The position numbers and the translations under genes are program-made. From NCBI RefSeq assembly GCF_944385615.1, contig NZ_CALWXV010000004.1, positions 27,804-91,803 of the forward strand: a stretch of 64,000 bases of DNA, read 5' to 3'. Under the pieces are notes generated by a model, which saw only the letters and a program-made list of their open reading frames with translations, had not been told where the DNA came from and ran no database searches. The first letter of the stretch is position 1, and every line of letters starts with the position of its first letter. Below, piece by piece: positions 42,746 through 51,658 of the stretch. Source of the DNA: an uncultured Flavonifractor sp. Lineage in GTDB: Bacteria > Bacillota > Clostridia > Oscillospirales > Oscillospiraceae.

Positions 42746-43480
42746 ATGATTCAGGGATTTTACAGCGCTGTGGTAGGAGCCCAACAGCAAATGCAGCGCA
42801 TGAATGTACAGGGCAACAACATTTCCAATGTGAACACCTACGGCTTCAAGGCCCAGGTGCCCTCCTTCCAGGCGCTGATGTACCGGATGCAGGAGGGGGC
42901 CGAGGGGTCCCAGCTGCCCCGGGGCAGCGGCGCTTATATGTCCGGTACCGCTACCAACTGGCAGGATGGCGTGTTCCAGGAGACCGGTCGGGATCTGGAT
43001 TATGCCATCGTTGGGGAGGGATACTTCGCCCTCTACGAGCCGGGCACCGGCGAGATATCCTTTACCCGGGACGGATCCTTTACCCTGTCCGCTTTTCAGG
43101 TAGAGGACCAGAATGCCGAGGGGGGCGTCAGCTATGCCTATTACCTCTCTGACGGAGAGGGGCGCCAGGTGCTCAACCAGAGCGGTTATCCCATCCAGGT
43201 CACCGACCCTTCGGAGGATTTGCAGGTAGGCGTATTTACCATCCAGTATCAGGATGGTCTCCAACGGGACGGCAGCAGCCGCTTCCTGATGGGCGACAAG
43301 AACGGCCTTGTATGGGCCAGTGATTCCGAGGCCCGGCGGGGTATGCTGGAGCAGTCCAACACCGACCTGGCCACTGAGCTGAGTCAGGTGATCGAGGCTC
43401 AGCGCTCTTACAGCTATGTACTCAAGATGGTACAGACCGCCGATGAGGTAGAGACCAGCATCAACGGGCTGACCGGCTGA
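42746..43480 (+). CDS. flgG: Flagellar distal rod protein FlgG type (FlhP-like)
   Basis: 244 residues. N-terminus FYSAVVGAQQQMQRMNVQGN with NISNVNTYGFKAQV; C-terminus NTDLATELSQVIEAQRSYSY, then KMVQTADEVETSINGLTG. The central GEGYFALYEPGTGEISFTRD matches the flagellar basal-body repeat. Slightly shorter than Gram-negative FlgG (about 260). It lies 21 bases after the first rod gene, before cheC. The symbol is provisional. Confidence 0.88.
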   Translation: MIQGFYSAVVGAQQQMQRMNVQGNNISNVNTYGFKAQVPSFQALMYRMQEGAEGSQLPRGSGAYMSGTATNWQDGVFQETGRDLDYAIVGEGYFALYEPGTGEISFTRDGSFTLSAFQVEDQNAEGGVSYAYYLSDGEGRQVLNQSGYPIQVTDPSEDLQVGVFTIQYQDGLQRDGSSRFLMGDKNGLVWASDSEARRGMLEQSNTDLATELSQVIEAQRSYSYVLKMVQTADEVETSINGLTG

Positions 43481-43496
43481 CAATTGAGGGATATGT

Positions 43497-44117
43497 ATGA
43501 AAAGTTATGAGGATCTGAACGGCCTGGAGCTGGACACCATTCGGGAGATGGGCAGTATCGGCATGGGAAATGCCGCTACCGCCCTGTCCAGCATGTTGGG
43601 ATGCGAAGTACGGATCGACTTGCCCGAAGTACGTATCATGGGGTATAATGAAGCTATCGACTGGATCGGCGGCCCGGAGGTCATCACCGCCGGCGTACTG
43701 GTCCACATGTCTGGCGAGCTCAACGGCATCATGCTTTCTGTGCAGCAGATGGAATTTGTCAATCTGGTGCTGGAGCGGATGATCGGACAGACAGTGGAAA
43801 ACTACGAAGAACTGACGGAACTGGACAGCTCAGCGCTGGTGGAGGTGGGCAATATCATGATTTCCACCTTCATCAACGCCCTGTGCAACCTTGCGGACAT
43901 CAGCACCCGGCTGACTGTACCGGCTTTTGGCGTGGATATGCAGGGGGCCATCCTGGCTGTACCCATGGCAGAATTTGGCGGACAGTCGGATTACATCATG
44001 ACCATCGGAGCGAACTTTATCTGCGGCGGTCGGGAAGTGCCCAGCCGGCTGCTGCTCTCTCCGGATATCCGGTCTCTGAATTTCCTGTTGAAGAAACTGG
44101 GTGTTCTGGATGGATAA
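43497..44117 (+). CDS. cheC: CheY-P phosphatase CheC
   Basis: 206 residues, two CheC pseudo-repeats. CheC dephosphorylates CheY-P and binds CheD. The second active site is intact: S112, E116, N119 in SSALVEVGNIM. The first site has the usual Asn replaced: D13, E17, S20 in LDTIREMGSIGMGNAATALS. So at least one active site appears competent. The cheD start lies within its last codons, a coupling that mirrors the CheC-CheD complex. Confidence 0.95.
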   Translation: MKSYEDLNGLELDTIREMGSIGMGNAATALSSMLGCEVRIDLPEVRIMGYNEAIDWIGGPEVITAGVLVHMSGELNGIMLSVQQMEFVNLVLERMIGQTVENYEELTELDSSALVEVGNIMISTFINALCNLADISTRLTVPAFGVDMQGAILAVPMAEFGGQSDYIMTIGANFICGGREVPSRLLLSPDIRSLNFLLKKLGVLDG

Positions 44118-44592
44118 TAAGCTGGTCGTCGGGATCGCGGATATGAAAATGGCCCGGCAGAACGGAATGCTGATTACCTACGCCTTGGGGTCTTGCATTG
44201 GAATCTGCCTGTATGATCCGAAGATCCAGCTGGCGGCGCTGGTCCATATCATGCTGCCGCTGAACATGGAGACCGGCCGCAAAACGCCTTTGAAATATGC
44301 CGACACAGGGATCACCGAGACCCTGCGGCAGATGGAGGCAAAGGGAGGGGCACGCTCCCGCATTGTGGCAAAGATCGCCGGCGGCGCCAAAATGTTTGAG
44401 GTCGCTGGCGGCGGCAGTCTGGGCAATATCGGACAGCGCAATATTGAAAGCACCCACATGATCCTCCGCCGGGAAGGAATCCGGCTGCTGCGGGAGGATG
44501 TGGGCGGTGCGGTGGCCAGAACGTTATTGTTTGACGCGGCCACCGGTCAGGCCTGTGTACGAAGCTATGGAAAACCGGAACTGATTTTTTAA
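44110..44592 (+). CDS. cheD: Chemoreceptor glutamine deamidase CheD
   Basis: 160 residues from ATG 44110 (GTG 44101 in the same frame is an alternative). CheD deamidates receptor glutamines and stimulates CheC. The catalytic residues are visible: T23, C29 in YALGSCIGICLYD and H46 in LVHIMLP. C-terminal KIAGGAKMF and NIGQRNIE are standard CheD motifs. It overlaps the cheC end by eight bases. Confidence 0.95.
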   Translation: MDNKLVVGIADMKMARQNGMLITYALGSCIGICLYDPKIQLAALVHIMLPLNMETGRKTPLKYADTGITETLRQMEAKGGARSRIVAKIAGGAKMFEVAGGGSLGNIGQRNIESTHMILRREGIRLLREDVGGAVARTLLFDAATGQACVRSYGKPELIF

Positions 44593-44623
44593 CCAATATA
44601 AAATGGAGAAAGTGGGGAGCGGC

Positions 44624-45559
44624 ATGGCGGACGAATCGAAAAGCGGAATTTTGTTGGAAACTGGTACCAATGAGATTGAGATCATGGAATTTACCATTGA
44701 TGGAAATCTTTATGGAATCAATGTGGCCAAGGTGCGGGAAATCATGATGTCTGCGCCGGTGAAGCCCATGCCCCATACCCATCTGGCGGTAGAGGGCATC
44801 TTCAAGCCCAGAGGCACGGTGATCACCGTGGTGGACCTGCCCAAGTACCTCACCGGGCAGGATCACCCCCATCAGGAGAAGGATTTGTTCATCGTCACCA
44901 ACTTCAACCAGATGCATGTGGCCTTCCGGGTGGACAGCGTAGAGGGCATCAGCCGGATCTCCTGGAAGGACATCCAGAAGCCGGACAGGACCATTTCCGG
45001 CGGCGCCGACGGCGTGGCCACCGGTATCGCCCAGTGTGGGGACGACCTGGTCAGCATCCTGGACTTTGAGCGGATCGTGGCCGAGATCGCCCCGGAGACC
45101 AGCATCCAGATCAGTGAGGTGGAGGCCCTGGGTACCCGGGAGCGCAATACCAACCTGATTTGGGTGGCGGAGGACTCCATCCTGCTGTCCCGGATGATCC
45201 GGGAGTCTCTGGAGCGGGCGGGCTATACCAACCTGAAGATGTTCCCCAACGGGGCGGAACTGTGGCAGGCCCTTCAGATCCAGACCAGCAACAAGGAAGC
45301 CGAGCAGGTGGCTCTCATCATCACCGATCTGGAGATGCCCCAGATGGACGGCCATCGCCTGACCAAGCTGATCAAGAGCCACAAGGACTATGCCCATATC
45401 CCCGTTGTTATTTTCTCCTCTCTGATTACTGAGGAGATGCGCCGCAAGGGCCGTGAGGTAGGGGCCGACGAGCAGCTGAGTAAGCCGGAGATTGGTCATC
45501 TGATCGGTATTCTGGACGAGCTGCTGGGCCGTAAAAAGGCTAACCAGGAAGGGGGTTAA
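44624..45559 (+). CDS. cheV: Chemotaxis coupling-receiver protein CheV
   Basis: 311 residues from ATG 44624; the upstream ATG at 44603 covers the AGTGGGGAG ribosome site. N-terminal CheW domain (about 15-165: FTIDGNLYGINVAKVREIMM, then FKPRGTVITVVDLPKYL). C-terminal receiver (about 180-305) with VAEDS acidic patch and phosphoacceptor D235 in IITDLEMPQMDG. CheV couples receptors to CheA and helps adaptation when phosphorylated. The Firmicute set CheB/R plus CheC/D plus CheV is thus complete in this window. Confidence 0.96.
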   Translation: MADESKSGILLETGTNEIEIMEFTIDGNLYGINVAKVREIMMSAPVKPMPHTHLAVEGIFKPRGTVITVVDLPKYLTGQDHPHQEKDLFIVTNFNQMHVAFRVDSVEGISRISWKDIQKPDRTISGGADGVATGIAQCGDDLVSILDFERIVAEIAPETSIQISEVEALGTRERNTNLIWVAEDSILLSRMIRESLERAGYTNLKMFPNGAELWQALQIQTSNKEAEQVALIITDLEMPQMDGHRLTKLIKSHKDYAHIPVVIFSSLITEEMRRKGREVGADEQLSKPEIGHLIGILDELLGRKKANQEGG

Positions 45560-45564
45560 GGTCG

Positions 45565-46875
45565 ATGAACAGCAAGTATATTGTACGGCAGCCTATCAAG
45601 GATCGGGAGAATCACATCATCGGCTACGAGATCCAGTATTATGGGGAGAACAGTGCCTTTGGAGGTGGCGACAACGCGTCGGCCAACGATTTTGCGGCTG
45701 CCGACACCATCTACAATTTCCTCACTATGAACACCGACAAGCTGCTGCGGGGCGCGTTGAACTTCATGACCTTTACCACCACCCTGCTGATGAAGAAGTC
45801 GCCCCGTCTGTTCAACAAGGATGAGCTGGTCATTCAGATCGACGACAGCGTTATCATCCATCCGCTGGCCATGCACATGATCCAGCAGTACGCCAGAGAG
45901 GGATATAAGATCGCGGTCAACGAATTTCAGTTTGCCCCCCGCTATCTGGCCATGCTGGACAGCATCGACTACATCAAGCTCAACTTCCAGACCATGCAGG
46001 AGCTGACCCTGAAGAACGTCATTGAGATCGCCCACAGCATGAACAAGAAGTGCATCGCCGTGGGCATTGACCGGGAAGAGCTGTACCAGCGGGCCCAGAA
46101 GCTGGAAGTGGACGCCATGGAGGGTCCCTTTGTGGCCGAGAAGATGGCCCAGAAGACCCACAACAGCGGTTACATGCAGAGCAACTTCTTCCGGCTGATG
46201 GTGGCGGTCATTCAGGATGAGCCCGACGTGGAGGAGATCGAACGGATCATCTCGGTGGACGTCACCCTGACCTATGGCCTGCTGCGGATCGCCAACTCCC
46301 GCTATTTCTCTCTGCGCAGCAAGGTGACCAACGTCCGCCAGGCCATTATGACCATCGGCCTGCGGGAGCTGAAGCAGTGGGTCTACCTGCTCAGCGCCAG
46401 CAACGCTGAGAATCAGATGGACGAAGGGGCCGAGGAATTCCTGCGTCTGTCCCTGATGCGGGCCAACTTCTGCAGCAGTCTGATGAACTACGCCAAGGAT
46501 ATCCCCATTACCAAGTCGGACGCCTACCTGATGGGTATGTTCTCCACCCTGAACTACCTGATCGATGCGCCCATGGAGGAGATCTTGCAGCAGGTCCCCC
46601 TGTGCCAGGAGGTCAAGGACGCCCTGCTCAAGCACAGCGGCCGCGCCGGTATGCTTTACGACCTGGCGGTCGGCTACGAGCGGGCAGATTGGGCCCAGAT
46701 CGACAAACTGGCGGAGGAGCTGGGTATCCAGACCAACCTGCTGACCAGCCTGTACTTTAATTGTATGGAGGAAGTGAATCGCGTTTGGAGCGAGATCACT
46801 CAAGTTTCCGGCGGCCAGATCGATCTCTCTGAGGCGATGGCGGATACTAAGCCGGAACCCACACCTGCCACGTAA
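45565..46875 (+). CDS. HDOD protein with degenerate EAL domain (YuxH/CdgJ type)
   Basis: 436 residues. The N-terminal half (about 1-200) has an EAL fold pattern (YIVRQPIKDRENHIIGYEIQ) but the EAL motif is EIQ, the loop DDFGTG is replaced by NEFQFAP and the metal residues are mostly missing, so phosphodiesterase activity is unlikely. The C-terminal HDOD domain (about 205-400) includes RIISVDVTLTYGLLRIANS and MTIGLRELKQWVYLLSAS. In proteobacteria such proteins influence motility without enzymatic activity. It ends the flagellar operon, 5 bases after cheV, and directly precedes the terminator. Confidence 0.9.
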   Translation: MNSKYIVRQPIKDRENHIIGYEIQYYGENSAFGGGDNASANDFAAADTIYNFLTMNTDKLLRGALNFMTFTTTLLMKKSPRLFNKDELVIQIDDSVIIHPLAMHMIQQYAREGYKIAVNEFQFAPRYLAMLDSIDYIKLNFQTMQELTLKNVIEIAHSMNKKCIAVGIDREELYQRAQKLEVDAMEGPFVAEKMAQKTHNSGYMQSNFFRLMVAVIQDEPDVEEIERIISVDVTLTYGLLRIANSRYFSLRSKVTNVRQAIMTIGLRELKQWVYLLSASNAENQMDEGAEEFLRLSLMRANFCSSLMNYAKDIPITKSDAYLMGMFSTLNYLIDAPMEEILQQVPLCQEVKDALLKHSGRAGMLYDLAVGYERADWAQIDKLAEELGIQTNLLTSLYFNCMEEVNRVWSEITQVSGGQIDLSEAMADTKPEPTPAT

Positions 46876-46886
46876 GGATAAACGCG

Positions 46887-46951
46887 ATCCGCCTCTATCG
46901 GAGTACGGCTGACTCTGTCCGTACAGCCGTATGGGGCGGATTTGCTTTTTT
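46887..46951 (+). terminator. Terminator of the flagellar/chemotaxis operon
   Basis: Outer stem ATCCGCC (46887-46893) with GGCGGAT (46935-46941) and inner stem TACGGCTG (46904-46911) with CAGCCGTA (46924-46931), followed by TTGCTTTTTT. It stands 11 bases after the HDOD gene and separates it from the large GGDEF/EAL genes. The 120 bases from here to the next start hold no clear promoter. Confidence 0.9.
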
Positions 46952-47071
46952 CTGACATCAGGCATGGACAAAATCAGGAGAAAACTTGACTCTGTTCTTA
47001 ACACGCTGTGTGCCGGAATCTCCGCCATGGGGAGACTGGGTCTTTGAGCCATCAGAGAGGGGAGACTGCCA

Positions 47072-50000
47072 TTGAAACCAGGAAGAGAAGAGACGATACA
47101 GGCCCAGCTGGAGATGCTGAACATCCTGGGGGAGAGCGGCGACGACTATCTGTTGCTCTGGGACTTTGAGACAGGACGCCTGTTTTTGTCCGCCAACATC
47201 AGCCAGCGCTACCCCATTCTGCAAAATGGAGCCCCGTTCTGCACCATAGAGGACTGGAGCGCCATGGTGTATGAAAAGGATCTGCCTGCCCTGAAGCAGC
47301 ATCTGGAGCAGATGTTGGAGGGCAAGATCGATGTATGCCACATGGCGTACCGGCTGGTGGATAAGGAAAACGATCGGGTATGGGTGACCTGTAAGGGCCG
47401 GTGCCAGCGGGATGCCGACGGCAAGCCGGTTGCTCTGATCGGCCGGGTGTCGGACACTGTGCTGGAGCGCAAGGTGGATCAGCTCACCGGCGCCTTCAAC
47501 GGCGTCAAGCTGGCTGAGGACATGGAGCGCATCCTGAATGCAGGTATCCCGTGCTATCTGCTGCTGATGGGGGTGGATAACCTCAAGCACATCAACATCC
47601 GCCATGGCCGGGAATACGGCAGCCAGATCCTCTGCCGGATCGCGGAGATTCTGGAAGAGGTGGTGGGGACCGGTCTGCGGACCTACCGGGTGAACGGGGA
47701 CTGCTTTGCCGTCAACCTGCCCGAGCTGGAGCAGGAGAAGGTGGAGGAGCTCTACCAGCAGATCAACACCCGCATGGCGGAGTACTGCACCATTTCCGCC
47801 GGCGTGGTCTCCTACCACGGGCACCAGAATGTGGATAGCAGCGCCCTCTATCAATATGTGGAGGAGACGCTGGACAAGGCCAAGCGGCAGGGAAAAAACA
47901 CCCTGGCCTTCTTCTCCCAAAAGGACTATGAGGAAAAGCTCTCCAACATGGAGCTCCAGGAAGAGCTCTGCCAAAGCATCCAGGACGATTTTGCCGGTTT
48001 TTCGTTGTGCTATCAGCCCCAGGTATACTCCCGCAGCCACGACCTGTTCGGGGCTGAGGCGCTGCTGCGCTATCAGTCCCCCACCCGGGGGGCGGTAAGC
48101 CCAGTAGAGTTTATCCCTGTGCTGGAGCAGACCGGCATGATCCATTCCGTGGGCCTGTGGGTGCTCAAGACGGCGCTGGCCCAGTGCCGGGAGTGGCGCA
48201 AAGAGCTGCCGCAGATGCATGTCAGCGTCAATATCTCCTATTCTCAGCTCAGCCACAGCGAAATTGCCCATCAGGTGCTGGAGCTGCTGGAGGAGAGCGG
48301 CCTGCCGGGGGACGCCCTTACCCTGGAGGTCACCGAGAGTATGCAGCTGCAGGACTATCCCCACTTCAACAAGCTGTTCTACCGGTGGAAGCAGGCGGGG
48401 ATCGAGATCTCGGTGGATGATTTCGGTACAGGCTACTCCAGCCTCAGCTATCTGAAAAATCTGGACATTGACGAGATCAAAATCGACCGCTGCTTTGTCA
48501 GCGGTATTCAGTACAGCGCCTACAATTACCGGCTGCTGGGCAATATGCTGGAGCTGGCGGCCTCCTCTCAAATCCGGGTATGCTGCGAGGGGGTAGAGAG
48601 CCAGGAGGAGCTGGCGGCGCTGGAGGAGCTGGAGCCCGACCTGATCCAGGGCTTTTTGTTCAATAAGCCGCTGACACCCCAGCTCTTTGAGCAGACCTAT
48701 ATACGCCAGGATACCTATGAGTATCAGGCGGAGATGGCCCGGAGGGAAGCGCTGCAAAATGTAAGCTGGAACAAGGAACAGATGCCCAACGATATGTTTG
48801 CCACAACAGAGGCGCTGGAGGGCATTGTGGAGGCTCTGGACGAGATCGTCTATGTCAGCGATCTGGTGACCTATGAGCTGTACTACCTCAGCCCTGCAGG
48901 CCAGCGGCTTACCGGCGTCCACGACTATCAGGGCCGGAAATGCTACAAGGTGCTTCAGGGCAAGGACGACCCCTGCGAGTTCTGCACCAACAACTGCTTG
49001 CAGCGGGAGCGCTTTCACATCTGGGAGTTTGACAACAAAGAGCTCAAACGCCACTTTATTCTGAAGGACAAGCTGATCCCGTGGCATGGAAAACTGGCCC
49101 GTCTGGAGCTGGCGGTGGACATTTCTCAGCAGGAGCTTCTCAGCAAAAATGTACGGGAAAAGCTGGACTTTGCGGAAAATGTGCTGATCTGCGCCAAGGC
49201 ACTGGCGGAGGAGCCGGACATGGGGCAGGCCACCATGCGGATGCTGACCACGGTGGGCGAGTTCTATCGGGCCGACCGGGCCTATCTCTTTGAGCCGGAG
49301 CCCGACCGGGAGGAGCTGTGGAGCAACACCTATGAGTGGTGCCGGGAGGGCATTGATCCGGTGCAGGACGAGATGCAGCAGATGCCAGACGCCATCGTCA
49401 AGCGCTGGATTGCCCACTTTGATCAGAACGAGTCGGTCCTTATCACCAACCTGGAGGAGCTGCGGGAAAAGAACCCTGAGGAATGGCAGCTGCTGTACCG
49501 GCAGGGGGTACGCCGGATGCTGGCCGCGCCCATCCATCGGGAGGGGCAGCTGGTGGGCTTTTTAGGGGTGGACAACCCCCGGCACTGTATCATGGACGAC
49601 GCCCTGATCCGGGCGCTGGCGCTGTTTGTGGTCAACCGATTCCGCCACAACCAGACCGAGGAGCGGCTGAGCGAGCTGCTCAATCTGCACTATCGGGATG
49701 TGCTGAAGGATACGGATCTGGGTTTGTGGTTCATTCGGATGGACCCCGTCACCGGTCGCCGGGAGATGATCGCCGACGAGACCATGCGCCGGGTGTTGGG
49801 ACTGGAGCAGCCCCTGCCGCCCCAGGAATGCTTCGAGCACTGGTACAGCCGCATCAACGACGGGTACTATCAGTACGTCAATCTGACGGTGGAGAGCATG
49901 ATCCGCTCGGGCCGGGTGATACAGCTGGAGTACCCCTGGCAGCACCCCAAGTTGGGCAAAGTCATGGTGCGCTGTACCGGTATCCGTACAGCGGATACCG

Positions 50001-51325
50001 GCGGCATGATTTGTCTGGAGGGCTATCACCGGATCATCTCCGATATAGAGCGCCCACAATTTTTACCGGATACGCCCACCGGCGAGGTCTTTGAATTCAA
50101 CGAGCGGAAAAAGACCATCTATTTCCACACCACCCGAGAGCTGCTGGCCGGCGAGGCCAAGTCGGAGGCTGAGTTCCCCGATTGCTGGATCCAGGCTGAA
50201 ATGGTCCACCCCCACTTTGTGGAAAAGTTCACCAAACTCTTTCAGAATGTCCAGGTGGCTGAGGATGTGGACAATGAGGAACTGCTGCTGCGGTCCAAAA
50301 ACGGCGGCTATGAGTGGTTCAAGCTGCGTATCCGCCATCTGGGCAAGAGCGTGCAGGATCGGGATACCATTCTGGTACTGCTGGACGCGGCCGATCAGGA
50401 GCGGGTGCTTCAGCTGGAGAATATGCGCATCCGGGACTTTTACCAGGCCAGCCTCAGCGACGCCATCGCCTATGCCGAGGTGGATCTGGAGGGCGGACAG
50501 CTGAAGGCGGCTGGCGGACTGTGGGCCTACTATGAGAAGGAATATGGTCCTGGAAAGGGCAGCTTGCTGCAATTTATGCGCGGCCAGGTGAAAGGCAAAT
50601 TGGAGTCGGAGGAGGAGCTGAAGAAGTTCAGCCAGATCGATACCTGGGAACAGATGCTGTTCCAGGGTGCGTCTGTTCAGCGCCTGCGTTACCAGAGAAA
50701 GATCGACGGTGTGTGGAAGTGGGTGGAGCTGGTGGCCCACGGCTTCCGGGAGCAGTTTACCGATAATGCCTATGCCCTGCTCTATCTGAAGGACATCGAC
50801 GCTCAGGTCCGCAAGGAGCGGGCCCAGCAGGAGGCGGCAAGCCGGGACCCCCTGACCGGTATCTACAATCGCAACGCCTTCAAAGAGGCGGTACTGGAGC
50901 ACATGACGGATTCCATGGAGCCAGGGGAAGGGACCCTCATCTTGATGGATGTGGACAACTTCAAAGAAGTCAACGACCAGTTTGGCCACCTGGAGGGGGA
51001 CGCCGTTCTGCGGTATGTCACCAAGCTGCTCAAAGCCACCTTCCGCCATGGAGACCTGATCGGCCGGCTGGGCGGCGATGAGTTTATGGTATTTTTGAAG
51101 GGAAAGATCAGCAGAGAGATTTTGGATCAGCGGATGAACCACCTCTATACCGCGCTGGGCAATTATCCCACCCTTCCCATTACATGCAGCGCGGGCATCA
51201 CCTCGGTCCACTACCAGAACTTTTCCTATCAGGAGAGCGTGCTCCAGGCGGATATGGCCCTCTATAAGAGTAAGCGGGACGGAAAGAGCCATTATACCTA
51301 CGCCGAGGCTGAGCAGCCTGAGTAA
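47072..51325 (+). CDS. Giant multidomain c-di-GMP enzyme: PAS-GGDEF*-EAL-PAS-GAF-PAS repeats-GGDEF
   Basis: 1417 residues from a TTG start (GAGGGGAG site). Order: PAS (about 15-125), degenerate GGDEF (about 130-285, site NGDCF), intact EAL phosphodiesterase (about 300-550; GAEALLRY near 327, VDDFGTGYSSLSYL near 448, EGVES), PAS with cysteines (about 580-690; GRKCYKVLQGKDDPCEFC), GAF (about 698-863), two to three further PAS-like segments, and an intact GGDEF cyclase at the end (RLGGDEF near 1334, with inhibitory site RHGD five residues upstream). No membrane helix is seen, so it is probably cytoplasmic. Both making and breaking c-di-GMP look possible; signals through PAS/GAF would decide. No sigma-28 site was found. 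Likely controls the motile-sessile switch. Confidence 0.93.
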   Translation: MKPGREETIQAQLEMLNILGESGDDYLLLWDFETGRLFLSANISQRYPILQNGAPFCTIEDWSAMVYEKDLPALKQHLEQMLEGKIDVCHMAYRLVDKENDRVWVTCKGRCQRDADGKPVALIGRVSDTVLERKVDQLTGAFNGVKLAEDMERILNAGIPCYLLLMGVDNLKHINIRHGREYGSQILCRIAEILEEVVGTGLRTYRVNGDCFAVNLPELEQEKVEELYQQINTRMAEYCTISAGVVSYHGHQNVDSSALYQYVEETLDKAKRQGKNTLAFFSQKDYEEKLSNMELQEELCQSIQDDFAGFSLCYQPQVYSRSHDLFGAEALLRYQSPTRGAVSPVEFIPVLEQTGMIHSVGLWVLKTALAQCREWRKELPQMHVSVNISYSQLSHSEIAHQVLELLEESGLPGDALTLEVTESMQLQDYPHFNKLFYRWKQAGIEISVDDFGTGYSSLSYLKNLDIDEIKIDRCFVSGIQYSAYNYRLLGNMLELAASSQIRVCCEGVESQEELAALEELEPDLIQGFLFNKPLTPQLFEQTYIRQDTYEYQAEMARREALQNVSWNKEQMPNDMFATTEALEGIVEALDEIVYVSDLVTYELYYLSPAGQRLTGVHDYQGRKCYKVLQGKDDPCEFCTNNCLQRERFHIWEFDNKELKRHFILKDKLIPWHGKLARLELAVDISQQELLSKNVREKLDFAENVLICAKALAEEPDMGQATMRMLTTVGEFYRADRAYLFEPEPDREELWSNTYEWCREGIDPVQDEMQQMPDAIVKRWIAHFDQNESVLITNLEELREKNPEEWQLLYRQGVRRMLAAPIHREGQLVGFLGVDNPRHCIMDDALIRALALFVVNRFRHNQTEERLSELLNLHYRDVLKDTDLGLWFIRMDPVTGRREMIADETMRRVLGLEQPLPPQECFEHWYSRINDGYYQYVNLTVESMIRSGRVIQLEYPWQHPKLGKVMVRCTGIRTADTGGMICLEGYHRIISDIERPQFLPDTPTGEVFEFNERKKTIYFHTTRELLAGEAKSEAEFPDCWIQAEMVHPHFVEKFTKLFQNVQVAEDVDNEELLLRSKNGGYEWFKLRIRHLGKSVQDRDTILVLLDAADQERVLQLENMRIRDFYQASLSDAIAYAEVDLEGGQLKAAGGLWAYYEKEYGPGKGSLLQFMRGQVKGKLESEEELKKFSQIDTWEQMLFQGASVQRLRYQRKIDGVWKWVELVAHGFREQFTDNAYALLYLKDIDAQVRKERAQQEAASRDPLTGIYNRNAFKEAVLEHMTDSMEPGEGTLILMDVDNFKEVNDQFGHLEGDAVLRYVTKLLKATFRHGDLIGRLGGDEFMVFLKGKISREILDQRMNHLYTALGNYPTLPITCSAGITSVHYQNFSYQESVLQADMALYKSKRDGKSHYTYAEAEQPE

Positions 51326-51341
51326 AAAATCAAATAAAAAT

Positions 51342-51400
51342 GCCGCAAGGCCCTGGAAAATCATGTGAGACGATTTTCCGGGGCCTTGTTGGCGGCTTTT
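51342..51400 (+). terminator. Terminator after the giant GGDEF/EAL gene
   Basis: Long stem: GCCGC plus AAGGCCC and GGAAAATC on the left pair with GATTTTCC, GGGGCCTT and GGCGGC on the right, with small bulges and the loop ATGTGAGAC, followed by TTTT. Confidence 0.85.
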
Positions 51401-51464
51401 GAGCCGCTGCCATTCAAAAAAGCAAACGGGGCAACATGGTTTTTTGCAATTTCATAAGAAGTAT

Positions 51465-51494
51465 TTTACAATCAGTATCCTGTTGCGGTATACT
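51465..51494 (+). promoter_or_regulatory. Sigma-A-type promoter of second GGDEF/EAL gene
   Basis: TTTACA (51465-51470), 18 bases, TATACT (51489-51494). Expected transcript start is near 51501. This implies a leader of about 158 bases before the GTG start at 51659. Confidence 0.6.
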
Positions 51495-51500
51495 AATAGC

Positions 51501-51658
51501 AAAAGAGAGATGAGCCTTGTTTGATACCTGGAGCATACCCGGAGAACATGATACGGATTGGGGTATGCGGGTCCTGGCAGCGTTTGCCTGGAATAGAGGC
51601 GAGAAATTGCACATCGAATATTTCTGAGGCAAGTGGAAAGAGAAGAGGACGATTTGAT
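51501..51658 (+). other. Structured 5' leader of the second GGDEF/EAL gene
   Basis: Part of the 333-base gap after the giant gene. It contains an 8-bp stem GCATACCC with GGGTATGC (51532-51567, 19-base loop) and a smaller TTGCCT / AGGCGA pairing. An in-frame TTG at 51521 could start a 46-residue extension of no recognisable coding character. No known riboswitch class was recognised by eye. Confidence 0.4.

Noticed and set aside
46958-49537. Minus-strand open frame of 859 codons opposite the giant GGDEF/EAL gene
   Set aside because: Shadow of the plus-strand gene, which has intact GGDEF, EAL, PAS and GAF motifs.
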